NCBI GenBank assembly: GCA_003934925.1
Contig: JQIX01000033.1
Span: 1-47,547, forward strand
Length of the DNA stretch: 47,547 nt
Reading direction: 5' to 3'
Origin: Epsilonproteobacteria bacterium (ex Lamellibrachia satsuma)
GTDB lineage: Bacteria > Campylobacterota > Campylobacteria > Campylobacterales > Sulfurovaceae
The notes beneath the pieces were generated by a model. That model worked only from the letters and a program-made list of their open reading frames with translations. It had not been told where the DNA came from and did not search any database. The position numbers and the translations under genes are program-made. Of the stretch, positions 14,739 to 23,760 are shown piece by piece; position 1 is the first letter of the stretch; the number at the start of each line of letters is the position of its first letter.

Positions 14739-16865
14739 ATGGGAAAGAAGAATAAATGGATAGTATATATCACTAGATATCTTTTTCTGTGTATAGTAAT
14801 ATTGTGTATAACTCCCTCAACCGTAGCTGCTATCTCCAAAATAAGCCTGGAAAACAATATATCTTCTTACAATGATTTTCAAATAGACTACCTTATGGAA
14901 AAACCTGGGGAATCACTTGGTATAGAAAAAATATCAAAAATGCCTTTTACAAAAAAAACATCTAATGCTTTTACATTCGGATATAAAAAAAATAACTTTT
15001 GGTTCCATTTTTCTGTTTACAATGATTCGAAAAAACCGAAAAATATGCTCTTGGAACTAACAGAAATTTTTCATAAAACGGTTGACCTCTATATACTGTC
15101 TGACCCCATTATTCATAAGAAAAACGGCTTGAATGTTCCTGTAAAACAGCGTGAAATTCAAGATTCAAATCCTGCTTTCGCGCTTCATTTTACGCCCTAT
15201 GAAACCAAAGAACTTTATGTTAATATAGCTTCTATCTATGCTGTTTTTGGTGCACTAAAGTTAAAAACACCTGAACAGTTTTATAAAGATATTCATTTTA
15301 AGAACTATATCTATATTTTCTATTTTGGTTCCATTATCGCCATTGTATTGTATAACCTGTTTATCTTTTTCTATTTAAGGGAGAAGATTTATTTCTATTA
15401 TGTCAGCTATGTATTAATCTTTGTCCTTTGGGCAGCAAATTATAAAGGTTTTTTACTCCCATATACAAGTATAGAAACTTATGATATTCTTCAGATTACT
15501 ATTCCCCTATTCTTTACTGTACTCATTCTTTTTTCACAAGATGTTCTGAAAACAAAAAAATGTTTCCCATTCTTCCACAAAATCTTAAATGGATTTATAG
15601 TAGTTTTAGTAACTTGTTTTGTCTGGATGCTTCTTGCTATGCATTCAGGTTTTTACTTTATGAACTTAGTTTCAGCCCCTCTTCTTCCTTTTTTACTGTT
15701 CGTTGCTTTTTGGGCTCTATATAAAGGTCAGAAGATTGCAAAGTTATACCTGCTTGGATTTACAATATTTGTTATAGGTATGATCATAATCAGTCAGCTT
15801 GCATTGGGTATGATCCCCTACAGTATTATAGTCAGCAATGCACCTATTATCGGCTCTTTCTTTGAATTCATTCTTTTTTCACTTTTACTTGCCTATCGTA
15901 TCAATCTTTTACGTCAAGAGAAACTGGATACTCAAGCGAAGCTTCTCGAACAGAAGCATACTGAAGCCATACGTTTATCTGCTATGGTTTCAGAACAAAC
16001 CACTACACTTCTTGAAACAAAAAAGCAATTAGAAACAGAACTTGAAGACAGAAAAAAGCTAGAAATTGCCAAAGAATCGATAAACAAAGAGATAGAAGCA
16101 TTAAATAAAAATTTGGAGCAGAGAGTAAATGAAGAAGTAGAAAAAAACAGGGAAAAAGACAGACAACTTCTGCAACAATCCCGAATGGCACAGATGGGAG
16201 AGATGATGGCCATGATAGCACATCAATGGAGACAACCCTTGGCCGCCATCAGCGCAACAAGTGCATCCATAGAACTCAAAGCCAGTTTAGATAAGCTGGA
16301 CAATGACACGGCACAGCAAAAAGCACACGACATATCTGCTTTTTCACAACATTTAAGTAAAACTATTGATGATTTCAGAGATTTTTTTAAACCAAACAAG
16401 AAAAAAACAGAAACGACCTATGATGCCCTTATAGCATCTGTTCTAAATATCATCGGTATCTCCATTAGAAATAAAAATATTGAATTGATTCAGGAGTTAA
16501 ACTGCCATGACAGCTTCATCACCTATCCAAACGAGTTAAAACAGGTAATCTTAAATCTCATGAAAAATGCAGAGGATGCACTGCTTGAGAAGAAAACAGA
16601 AAATCCTTATATCAAAATATCTACCTATAATGAGGATGGCAAATATATTTTAGAAGTGAGCGATAACGCCGGGGGTATACCCGAAGAGATCATGGGAAAT
16701 ATCTTTGATCCTTACTTTAGTACCAAAATAAAAAAAGAGGGTACCGGACTTGGACTTTATATGAGTGAAACGATCATTGAAGAACATTGTGGTGGAAAAC
16801 TTAGTGCAATAAATACAGAAAAAGGTGCTTTATTTAAAATTGCACTGCATAAAATATTAGCATAA
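14739..16865 (+). CDS. 7TMR-DISM sensor histidine kinase
   Basis: A 708-residue membrane kinase. A signal sequence (about 1-31) is followed by a periplasmic 7TMR-DISMED2-type beta domain (about 35-180, with KNNFWFHFSVYNDSKK characteristic of that domain), seven membrane helices (about 190-395), a long coiled coil (about 400-475), the dimerisation domain with His495 in AHQWRQPLAAIS, and an ATPase domain with NLMKNAEDAL and DNAGGIP, then GTGLGLYMSE. It has no receiver of its own. The periplasmic domain family is thought to bind carbohydrate-like ligands. Downstream of the hybrid kinase by 257 bases. A weak terminator follows. Confidence 0.92.
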   Translation: MGKKNKWIVYITRYLFLCIVILCITPSTVAAISKISLENNISSYNDFQIDYLMEKPGESLGIEKISKMPFTKKTSNAFTFGYKKNNFWFHFSVYNDSKKPKNMLLELTEIFHKTVDLYILSDPIIHKKNGLNVPVKQREIQDSNPAFALHFTPYETKELYVNIASIYAVFGALKLKTPEQFYKDIHFKNYIYIFYFGSIIAIVLYNLFIFFYLREKIYFYYVSYVLIFVLWAANYKGFLLPYTSIETYDILQITIPLFFTVLILFSQDVLKTKKCFPFFHKILNGFIVVLVTCFVWMLLAMHSGFYFMNLVSAPLLPFLLFVAFWALYKGQKIAKLYLLGFTIFVIGMIIISQLALGMIPYSIIVSNAPIIGSFFEFILFSLLLAYRINLLRQEKLDTQAKLLEQKHTEAIRLSAMVSEQTTTLLETKKQLETELEDRKKLEIAKESINKEIEALNKNLEQRVNEEVEKNREKDRQLLQQSRMAQMGEMMAMIAHQWRQPLAAISATSASIELKASLDKLDNDTAQQKAHDISAFSQHLSKTIDDFRDFFKPNKKKTETTYDALIASVLNIIGISIRNKNIELIQELNCHDSFITYPNELKQVILNLMKNAEDALLEKKTENPYIKISTYNEDGKYILEVSDNAGGIPEEIMGNIFDPYFSTKIKKEGTGLGLYMSETIIEEHCGGKLSAINTEKGALFKIALHKILA

Positions 16866-16886
16866 GAAGCTATGTAAAGAAAAAAC

Positions 16887-16908
16887 AATAGTTCATAACT
16901 ATTTTTTT
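16887..16908 (+). terminator. probable intrinsic terminator of the 7TMR-DISM kinase
   Basis: AATAGTT (16887-16893), loop CAT, AACTATT (16897-16903), then a T-run to 16908. The stem is short and AT-rich, so strength is uncertain. It lies 21 bases after the stop codon and just before the acpS start. Confidence 0.5.
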
Positions 16909-16922
16909 GTTACACTACACCT

Positions 16923-17273
16923 ATGAAAATTGGTACAGATATTATTCTCATTGAGCGAATAGAAAAACTTGTAAAAAAATACGATACCCAATTTAAACAG
17001 AGATTTCTCTCTGCAAAAGAGATCGAAATGGCACGTAAAACAGAAAGTATAGCAGGTTTGTGGGCAGCAAAAGAAGCTATTGCCAAAGCCCTTGGCTGCG
17101 GCATAGGTGCAGAATTGTCATTTCTTGATATTGTTATCACCAAAGATCGGAAAGGTGCCCCCTCTTTTACTTTAAGCCAAGAAGCACAAAAAATACATCA
17201 GATCAAAGACTCTTCTCTCTCCATCAGCCATGATGGAGGATTTGCGATCGCTATAGCAGTGATCACTCACTAA
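16923..17273 (+). CDS. acpS: holo-[acyl-carrier-protein] synthase (AcpS)
   Basis: Transfers phosphopantetheine from CoA to the acyl carrier protein for fatty acid synthesis. At 116 residues it is the usual size. The metal-binding Asp6 in MKIGTDIILIERI and Glu51 in LWAAKEAIAKALG are present, along with the C-terminal SISHDGGFAIAIAV strand. The preceding gene ends with a likely terminator, and a TACACT -10-like sequence overlaps the start region, so it may have its own promoter. Confidence 0.93.
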   Translation: MKIGTDIILIERIEKLVKKYDTQFKQRFLSAKEIEMARKTESIAGLWAAKEAIAKALGCGIGAELSFLDIVITKDRKGAPSFTLSQEAQKIHQIKDSSLSISHDGGFAIAIAVITH

Positions 17274-17338
17274 ATTAATTTTTTACCACTAATGTATTAC
17301 AATATACTACTCATATTTAAAACAATAAAGGAAAGACA

Positions 17339-17752
17339 ATGAAATTATGGATCCTCTCTCTAAGTACAATATTCTTTATCATCGGATGTAGATCACAAGC
17401 CCCTGAAATTGCACAGAGATCTGTTTCTACAGTACAGAGAACAGATACCGGTCATATGATCCGACAAAGTATACCGCAAAGGCCAAGAAAAAAGATCACG
17501 TTAAAAAAAGTGGAAGATGACAATTTCAGTGAAGCATATATGTATCCTGAAGATAAAGGCAAAAAAGAAGAAAAAATAAAAAAAGTAAAAAATATAGAAG
17601 CAAATAGTACATCCTCGACATTAGTTCAAAATATGACCAAAGAAGAGTGCATTGGGATGATAGGTCAGAAAAAATTTGATAAATACACACAACTGTTCGG
17701 GAATGAAGCATCATCTATCAAAAGATGTGCCATGCTCAAAGCAATGCAATAA
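17339..17752 (+). CDS. small hypothetical lipoprotein
   Basis: A 137-residue protein with a lipoprotein signal (MKLWILSLSTIFFIIGC, lipobox IIGC, Cys17). The mature part is basic and low in complexity (KKEEKIKKVKN), ending in a more conserved-looking segment, MTKEECIGMIGQKKFDKY, and then AMLKAMQ. That tail, with two Cys residues, resembles short C-terminal motifs seen in other small Campylobacterota lipoproteins, but I cannot name the family. AGGAAAG upstream of the ATG is a good ribosome site. Convergent with the MidA-like gene, nine bases apart. Confidence 0.75.
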   Translation: MKLWILSLSTIFFIIGCRSQAPEIAQRSVSTVQRTDTGHMIRQSIPQRPRKKITLKKVEDDNFSEAYMYPEDKGKKEEKIKKVKNIEANSTSSTLVQNMTKEECIGMIGQKKFDKYTQLFGNEASSIKRCAMLKAMQ

Positions 17753-17761
17753 TTAAAATTG

Positions 17762-18760
17762 CTACTTGTTCTTATGGAAATGTACCATCTTAAACCTGTC
17801 ACCCATCATGGTGGGTGAAATAAGCGTTTTGATCCTGTCTGCTTCTCTCATATATTTTTCTTGTGAAGTTTGTTTGGCGAACTGTTCCAATATATCGATC
17901 AGTCCAAAGCGTATAAGCGCGCGTGCTTGAGTTTCGTAAGCAAGCTCTTTAAAACCGGCTGCTTCAAATGCTTCACTCACATGTCTAAAGTTCACATCAT
18001 AGGTAATGTCATCTTTTTTATAAGAATCTGCAAGTACAAGCTCCTCGTCAAATAAAGGAAAAGTTTCGTGGGCTCTGTAAACACGAATGGAAAAATCATT
18101 ACGTACGTACTTCTCACCATAATCAAAAGAGATGAAATCACATTTTTCTATGCCACTTGCCATCTCTTTGGCAAATTCCTCATACCCTACGGCAATTTCA
18201 CCCTGCCTCAATCGGTGTTTTTTTGCCCATTCCAGCATAGAAGCAGGGGCTTCTTTCCAGGTGATACTATCTGCTTCAACCATGGCTATCTTCTTGTCTT
18301 TAATGAGTTCACAGGGGAAGGCATCAAAGATTTCATTGGCTACGACAAAGGCATATTTCACTTTTACTTCAGCAATGTCATTAAAATGTGTGATCTCTAC
18401 ATCATTCCCAAAACGCTCTTTTATATAGGCAAGCTGTGCTTTGCGTACTTCGGGCTGTCGCTCTACAATACCGAATTTCAATGTCTGTACCAAAGTTGGA
18501 TCGCAGGTGTAAAGCCACTGTATCATATCGCAGAGCAGATACCCCTGATGTGCACCTATTTCAATAAGCCATCCGTTTCTGTCTGCTTCCCCTTCCTTTA
18601 AAAGTTTATAAAAATAGTTGGCAATACTTGCACCAAAAAAACTGCTTGTACTCACTGCCGTATAAAAATCACCTGATTTGCCTATGGCTTTAAAGTTCTT
18701 ATAATAGCCCTCTTCACCATAGAGCCATTCGTTCATATAGGTACTAAATCGCATTGGCAA
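17762..18760 (-). CDS. MidA/NDUFAF7-like SAM-dependent methyltransferase
   Basis: A 332-residue protein of the DUF185 family, whose mitochondrial member NDUFAF7 methylates an arginine of complex I. The N-terminal region (MRFSTYMNEWLYGEEGYYKN) and the glycine-rich SAM site LIEIGAHQGYLLCDMI, with YAFVVANEIFDAFPCELI later, match the family. The bacterial substrate is unknown. Its first 17 bases overlap the end of the tolC-like gene, so the two are likely cotranscribed. A role in assembling the NADH dehydrogenase would be inference from the mitochondrial homologue. Confidence 0.85.
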   Translation of the reverse strand: MPMRFSTYMNEWLYGEEGYYKNFKAIGKSGDFYTAVSTSSFFGASIANYFYKLLKEGEADRNGWLIEIGAHQGYLLCDMIQWLYTCDPTLVQTLKFGIVERQPEVRKAQLAYIKERFGNDVEITHFNDIAEVKVKYAFVVANEIFDAFPCELIKDKKIAMVEADSITWKEAPASMLEWAKKHRLRQGEIAVGYEEFAKEMASGIEKCDFISFDYGEKYVRNDFSIRVYRAHETFPLFDEELVLADSYKKDDITYDVNFRHVSEAFEAAGFKELAYETQARALIRFGLIDILEQFAKQTSQEKYMREADRIKTLISPTMMGDRFKMVHFHKNK

Positions 18761-19943
18761 CCTTTGTATAAAGTCCTATCAGCTCTATCTGTTTATCCAG
18801 TTCATATATCTTTTGGTCCAGTTTTCTTACTTTGAGTGAATTGAACATCATTGCCGTATCCAAAGAAGTTTTTTCACCTGCTTTGGCAAGATTCTTTGTT
18901 GTTCTATAAAGCTGTAAATACAGTTTTTCATCTTTGTACGCAAGTTTTATCTTCTTCTCTATGATCTTTAATTTATTCTGGATCAGTTTATATTCTTCGT
19001 CTATCGTATGTTTTCGTTCTATGAGCTCTGTTTCTGCCTTAAGCCGTGCTACTTTAGAAACTTCAATATCTGAGAACATATTGATATTGAGCGGCAGGGA
19101 AACCGTAAACCCGTAGGTATAATAACTGTTCCCGATTTTTGGATTTGGCGTACCGAAGAATAGGTTATTGTCAGGATTGATATATCTTCCCTGCAATGAT
19201 ACTGTAGGCAAATATTTTGCCCAGGTCATTTTTGCATTATAACCTTTCTCTTCGGCCCTAAGCCTATCTCTGACAAGTTCCAGGTTCGCACCTTTATACT
19301 GCTGCGCTGAGATAAATTTCAACTTTGGCAACTTTAAGCTCCGGGGATCCTTATCGCTTAAAAGTGCAAAACTCTGTTTGAGTTTCATTAAAGAAATTTC
19401 TGTTTCCAGCTGTTGTGTTTCATCCTGATTTGCCTTGAGGATCGCCTGGTCCAAAAAACTGCTGTCTATCAAACCTGCATCATAACTTTCACGTTTCTGG
19501 CGGATATCAAGCTTGTCATTTTTAATGAGAAATACCAGTTTTTTCTGCTCTAGTTCCAACTTTTTCATCTCAAAAAGCAGCTTTACCGCATCTCCTATCA
19601 TCTCACGTTTTTTGAGCCTGATATCCGCTTCATTCGCACCTCTTAAAGCTTGCGCATATTTAATGGCAAAATAAATCCCACCTGAACGGAAAATAGGTTG
19701 GTCTATCCCAATCGAAAAACTGCCTGTCTGTACAGTACTATCTATAAACTGTTGGGAATAACTACGGCTATATTGCAGTGTAACAGGATTGATCCAACTC
19801 TTTTCAAGCATATCGCTCTGTGCTGTATTGGACTGAAACTCATAATCAAATAAAATATTTTTATTGTCTGAAAGTATATCACTCAACTCATCTGCAAAAA
19901 CAAAAGAGAACAAGATACTACAGAGTACTAATAGCTTTCTCAA
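18744..19943 (-). CDS. TolC-family outer membrane protein
   Basis: Outer membrane channel-type protein of about 399 residues, with long helical hairpins alternating with short beta segments: LQYSRSYSQQF, then GSFSIGIDQPIFRSGG, long charged helices and TYGFTVSLPLNINMFS. I place the start at the TTG (19943) that gives the clean signal peptide RKLLVLCSILFSFVFA, with GAAGGG ten bases upstream. ATG codons at 19961 and 19970 in the same frame are alternatives. All three overlap the end of argD, so it is translationally linked to it. The paired adaptor (22918-23712) is two genes upstream, with no permease in between. Confidence 0.85.
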   Translation of the reverse strand: MRKLLVLCSILFSFVFADELSDILSDNKNILFDYEFQSNTAQSDMLEKSWINPVTLQYSRSYSQQFIDSTVQTGSFSIGIDQPIFRSGGIYFAIKYAQALRGANEADIRLKKREMIGDAVKLLFEMKKLELEQKKLVFLIKNDKLDIRQKRESYDAGLIDSSFLDQAILKANQDETQQLETEISLMKLKQSFALLSDKDPRSLKLPKLKFISAQQYKGANLELVRDRLRAEEKGYNAKMTWAKYLPTVSLQGRYINPDNNLFFGTPNPKIGNSYYTYGFTVSLPLNINMFSDIEVSKVARLKAETELIERKHTIDEEYKLIQNKLKIIEKKIKLAYKDEKLYLQLYRTTKNLAKAGEKTSLDTAMMFNSLKVRKLDQKIYELDKQIELIGLYTKVANAI

Positions 19944-21102
19944 AACGTTTAAACCCTTCATCAATCTCATCTTTGGTAATGGTTAGACTCGGCAGAAAAC
20001 GTACTGTATTACGGCCTGCTTTAAGTACGATGACCCCCTCTTCGAGTGCATTTTTCAATACATTTCCCTGGATCTCGGCGCTTTTTGCACGAAGCCCGCG
20101 CATCAGCCCCAATCCTACTTCTTTTTCAAAGAGATTGTCATATTCAGCTGCGATCTCCTGAAGCTTTTTTTCAAAGTAAAGCAGTGCTTCATGCAAACTA
20201 CCATTATCATAAAGCTCAGAAAGGATGTCAAGCACGGCAAGCCCTGCAGCTGTACTCAGGTAGTTCCCGCCAAATGTACTTCCATGATCTCCAGGAGCAA
20301 AAACATCTTTATGTTTGGTCATCACCGCGCCAATGGGTACACCGCCGCCAAGTCCTTTGGCAAGGGTAATGATATCCGGTTCGATCTCATAGAGATTGGA
20401 CGCTAGGAACTCTCCTGTTCTGTACACACCGGTCTGTACCTCATCAACGATGAGTAATACGCCTTTCTCTTTTAGGTGGGCTGCAAGTTTCTGTATCTCC
20501 TCTTTTTCAAAAGGCTGGACACCTCCCTCACCCTGGACAAGCTCGATGAGCACTGCTACGGTTTCATCATCTATGGCTTTATACACATCTTTTATATTCT
20601 TCTCATAAGAGAAGCCGGCAGGATAGGGAGAGAAATTAGGTGTATGAAAACTCTCCTGTCCCGTTGCTTTCACTGTAGTGATGGTACGGCCGTGGAAAGA
20701 GTGTTCAAGGGTAATGACCTTATATCGTTTGTTATCAAACCTGGTCTCACCGTATTTACGGGCTATCTTTATAGCTCCTTCATTTGCTTCTGCTCCCGAG
20801 TTTGCAAAGAACACACCCATATCGTACCCCGAAAGTTCCACGATCTTTTGTGCCAGTTTTGCCTGCGGTTCTATAACCTGCAAATTTGAAATATGAATGA
20901 TATTTTTGGCCTGTTCACAAATGGCATTCACTAACTTCTCATTCCCATGCCCGACAGAGTTCACAGCGATCCCCGAAGCAAAATCAATGTAGTCACGCCC
21001 CTTCTCATCGTACAGCGTAGAACCTATACCCTTTACAAAGTTCGTATAGTCACGTGCATAAGTATGCAATACATATTTTTTATCTAATTCTTCCAGTGTC
21101 AT
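19918..21102 (-). CDS. argD: acetylornithine aminotransferase (ArgD)
   Basis: PLP enzyme that transaminates N-acetylglutamate semialdehyde in arginine synthesis; the family often also serves lysine synthesis (succinyl-DAP). At 394 residues it has normal length. The PLP region includes LIVDEVQTGVYRTG (Asp binding the ring N) and LAKGLGGGVPIGAV with the Schiff-base Lys. The N-terminus YVLHTYARDYTNFVKG is typical of ArgD. It lies between the molybdopterin oxidoreductase gene (14-base gap) and the tolC-like gene (overlap), an odd metabolic insertion between efflux parts. Confidence 0.93.
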   Translation of the reverse strand: MTLEELDKKYVLHTYARDYTNFVKGIGSTLYDEKGRDYIDFASGIAVNSVGHGNEKLVNAICEQAKNIIHISNLQVIEPQAKLAQKIVELSGYDMGVFFANSGAEANEGAIKIARKYGETRFDNKRYKVITLEHSFHGRTITTVKATGQESFHTPNFSPYPAGFSYEKNIKDVYKAIDDETVAVLIELVQGEGGVQPFEKEEIQKLAAHLKEKGVLLIVDEVQTGVYRTGEFLASNLYEIEPDIITLAKGLGGGVPIGAVMTKHKDVFAPGDHGSTFGGNYLSTAAGLAVLDILSELYDNGSLHEALLYFEKKLQEIAAEYDNLFEKEVGLGLMRGLRAKSAEIQGNVLKNALEEGVIVLKAGRNTVRFLPSLTITKDEIDEGFKRFEKAISTL

Positions 21103-21116
21103 TTTTATCCTTTCTT

Positions 21117-22916
21117 CTATTCTTCTACTCTATCTATTCGTACTTTTACTTCCTGATAACAGGCATTCTCACCCTCTTCACTCAATATACTTGGGGTCAG
21201 ATAATTGACACCGGAAGTATTGCTGGTGATCACTATACAGCCTGGTCTGATATCTTCATTGAGTTTGATGATGAAATCGTATTTGCCATGTTCCGAACGG
21301 ATGGCTACTCTCTCCCCTTCACTATAGCCCTCTTCCGGATGGATCTGAACTTTATTATCACGTTTGAACTGTGTATTGAGTGATTTGGCAGATTTTGGAG
21401 AAAGTAGCCAAAATGTCTCATCCTTAGGTTTGTTCTTGCTCTCTTTACGGTGTTTCCTGAAGCGTTTTGTATTGACGAAATCATCTTCATACTCTTCGAT
21501 GAATTCAAATTCATCTTCTTCATCCTCTCCAAAACCTTTTGCATAAGGTACTTCCTGATACGCGGGAGAAATATACTGTTCACCCTCTTTTTGACACTGC
21601 TCAAGCCAAGTATTAATGTAATGTTCCTCGGATGCAAGCCCCTCGAAACCGAAAACATCAAAAAGTGTTTTTGTAAAGTCATATTCACTGATACCTATGT
21701 CAGAATCAAGCACTTTATTCATCTTTTCCACATACTGGTGTCCGTAGCTCAAACGTACATCTTCTTTTTCAAAGAAGTTCTTTGCAGGAATGACGATCCT
21801 GGCCATTTTAGAAGTCACATTTTCATACAGCCCGAAATAGATAAGATTCTTGACATCTTCCAATTCTTTTTGAACACGGTTACTGTCCGGCATGGACTCT
21901 GCAGGATTACCTCCCTGTACCAGTACAGTATCAAATTCAGAGAAATTTGTCGTAGCTTTGGGTACACGGTTGCACTTTACCTCAAAAGGGTTCTTCATTC
22001 CCAATTTTGAATTGGCCAGGTAACTCACTCCGCAGCCCTCTTTGCCAAAAAGCCCAAGCGTCGCTGCCAGAGAGTCAATGGCATGAAGCGCATAAGAACC
22101 TACAGAGTATTTCTGCACCCCGTTACCCACCAGAAAAACCACTTTTTGGTCACGGAGATATTCAAGCATCTCCCCCATATCTCCCAAGTCCACACCGATA
22201 TAGGCTAAAATAGCCTTGATACGATGTTCACGGGTATAATCGTAGAAATCCTCATACTCCGGAGCAAATTCATCCATCCATGCCACATCTTCACTGTCTT
22301 CCATAAAAATGAACCGTGCCAGCATGATCGCAAGATAATAATCCGTACGTGGCTGTATCTGCAGGTGAAGGTCTGCTTTTTTGGCTATAGCTGTGCGCAC
22401 AGGATCAATCACTACGATCTTTTTACCTTCCAGAAAAGGCATGATATGCGCATTTGTTACTGTAACATTACGTCCCCACACTACTACAGTATCTGCTTTG
22501 GCTATCTGTCCGGGAGACAAAGATCTGTTCACACCCCTGCCCAGTTCGATCCCTGCATCGCCGGCACCGTCACAAAGGCTGCCTTTGGTTAAAGAGCCAT
22601 GTATCTTTTCCATAAAAAGATTCGTTATTTCCTGCATCACAGCAAAATTCCCTGAACCTCTCCAAAGCAGTGATTTTTTTTCTTTAAACGCATCCGCAAC
22701 TGCTTCCATGGCTTCTGCCATACTTACTTCTTTACCATCTACTCTGGGCTTTTCAATACGGGGAATCTCGAATATATGTTTGTTGAGCAAAGCACACAAG
22801 GCACCATTGCCTGTAGGATGGTTCACATTCCCTTTTATCTTGGGGAATTTTCCTTCTTCAACAAGGATGCTGCACGCATCATAACAATCCAGTCCACAAG
22901 CTGTTTTTGTTATCAT
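21117..22916 (-). CDS. molybdopterin oxidoreductase, DMSO reductase family
   Basis: A 599-residue molybdopterin enzyme, shorter than formate dehydrogenase or nitrate reductase catalytic subunits. The N-terminus ligates a [4Fe-4S] cluster with Cys7, Cys11, Cys15 and Cys41, and is followed by the molybdopterin domains (SLCDGAGDAG, LVQGGNPAESMPDSN) and the C-terminal dinucleotide-binding domain (ITSNTSGVNYLTP). There is no Tat signal, so it should be cytoplasmic. An unusual charged linker (about 457-500) goes from strongly acidic to basic before the last domain. No electron-transfer partner subunit is adjacent. The substrate cannot be told from sequence. Confidence 0.85.
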   Translation of the reverse strand: MITKTACGLDCYDACSILVEEGKFPKIKGNVNHPTGNGALCALLNKHIFEIPRIEKPRVDGKEVSMAEAMEAVADAFKEKKSLLWRGSGNFAVMQEITNLFMEKIHGSLTKGSLCDGAGDAGIELGRGVNRSLSPGQIAKADTVVVWGRNVTVTNAHIMPFLEGKKIVVIDPVRTAIAKKADLHLQIQPRTDYYLAIMLARFIFMEDSEDVAWMDEFAPEYEDFYDYTREHRIKAILAYIGVDLGDMGEMLEYLRDQKVVFLVGNGVQKYSVGSYALHAIDSLAATLGLFGKEGCGVSYLANSKLGMKNPFEVKCNRVPKATTNFSEFDTVLVQGGNPAESMPDSNRVQKELEDVKNLIYFGLYENVTSKMARIVIPAKNFFEKEDVRLSYGHQYVEKMNKVLDSDIGISEYDFTKTLFDVFGFEGLASEEHYINTWLEQCQKEGEQYISPAYQEVPYAKGFGEDEEDEFEFIEEYEDDFVNTKRFRKHRKESKNKPKDETFWLLSPKSAKSLNTQFKRDNKVQIHPEEGYSEGERVAIRSEHGKYDFIIKLNEDIRPGCIVITSNTSGVNYLTPSILSEEGENACYQEVKVRIDRVEE

Positions 22917-22917
22917 A

Positions 22918-23712
22918 TTATTTTATCTCAACTTTAAGAAGTTTGGAAAATGCAGTTTTAGGTGCAGAAATGTAAATTTCCGCACGATAGGAGGAGATAA
23001 ACTTTTCATCCGCCACACGCCATACTTTATCCACCTTATAGCCTGTTTTCTTCTCATCGATATAAACTGTTTTCTGCCTCACTCCTTCCAACTCTTCAGG
23101 CTCCAAAAAAAGTACCAGTTTTGCTCTGCTTGCATCTTCAACCTGTGCCAAAGGAGAGCCGGGAGCCACAAAATCACCTTTACGCACAATCAGTTTATAA
23201 AGATACTTGTTCTGAAGTACTATGGATTTTTTGGCAATGCTGTTTTTAAGCTGTGCTGTTTTATATTTCATATCCAGTATCTGTTTTTCTAAACTGACTA
23301 TCTTTTCACGCGTACTCAAATACTGTGTTTTTGCAGAACTATAACTGCTATAGGCATTGTCTTTTTGTGTTTTGGATGCCGTAGCAAGTTTGGACATACG
23401 GTTGTAATAACCTTCCTGTCTTTTGACAGTTCCACTCAGGCTGTCTGCTATCTCTTTGTTGATATCCAACATCTTCTCTAAAAGTACAACACTCTTCTTT
23501 GTATCTTCAAGATTGATAAGATCAAGAGCATCATCCAGATGGATCACTCTTTTTGAATCAACCATCGTACCCTCGGCATCCAGATCAACGTCAGTTACCA
23601 GTCCACTCACTGCAGATTTAAGGATAACAGATTCATAAGGTTCTACTTTTGCATAGTGTACTTTTGCAAATATAAATAATGGAGTAAGCAATAGTAAAAA
23701 TATTTTCATCAT
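22918..23712 (-). CDS. HlyD-like periplasmic adaptor protein
   Basis: A 264-residue membrane-fusion-type protein. A signal peptide (MMKIFLLLLTPLFIFA) is followed by the biotinyl-lipoyl half ESVILKSAVSGLVTDVDL, a coiled-coil hairpin (about 65-165), the second lipoyl half VRKGDFVAPGSPLAQVED and a beta-barrel. It is the first gene of the run toward argD and tolC. No inner-membrane pump gene is next to it. A TATAAT box (minus strand, 23729-23734) 17 bases before the start is a plausible promoter. Ends one base from the molybdopterin gene start. Confidence 0.85.
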   Translation of the reverse strand: MMKIFLLLLTPLFIFAKVHYAKVEPYESVILKSAVSGLVTDVDLDAEGTMVDSKRVIHLDDALDLINLEDTKKSVVLLEKMLDINKEIADSLSGTVKRQEGYYNRMSKLATASKTQKDNAYSSYSSAKTQYLSTREKIVSLEKQILDMKYKTAQLKNSIAKKSIVLQNKYLYKLIVRKGDFVAPGSPLAQVEDASRAKLVLFLEPEELEGVRQKTVYIDEKKTGYKVDKVWRVADEKFISSYRAEIYISAPKTAFSKLLKVEIK

Positions 23713-23728
23713 GATTCTTTTTTGATTG

Positions 23729-23734
23729 ATTATA
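23729..23734 (-). promoter_or_regulatory. -10 box upstream of the adaptor gene
   Basis: TATAAT on the minus strand, 17 bases before the adaptor ATG and after the end of rnpB. It would drive the adaptor-molybdopterin-argD-tolC-midA run independently of rnpB. No clear -35. Confidence 0.45.
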
Positions 23735-23760
23735 GCGAAATAGCGTTAAAATGAGGAAAT

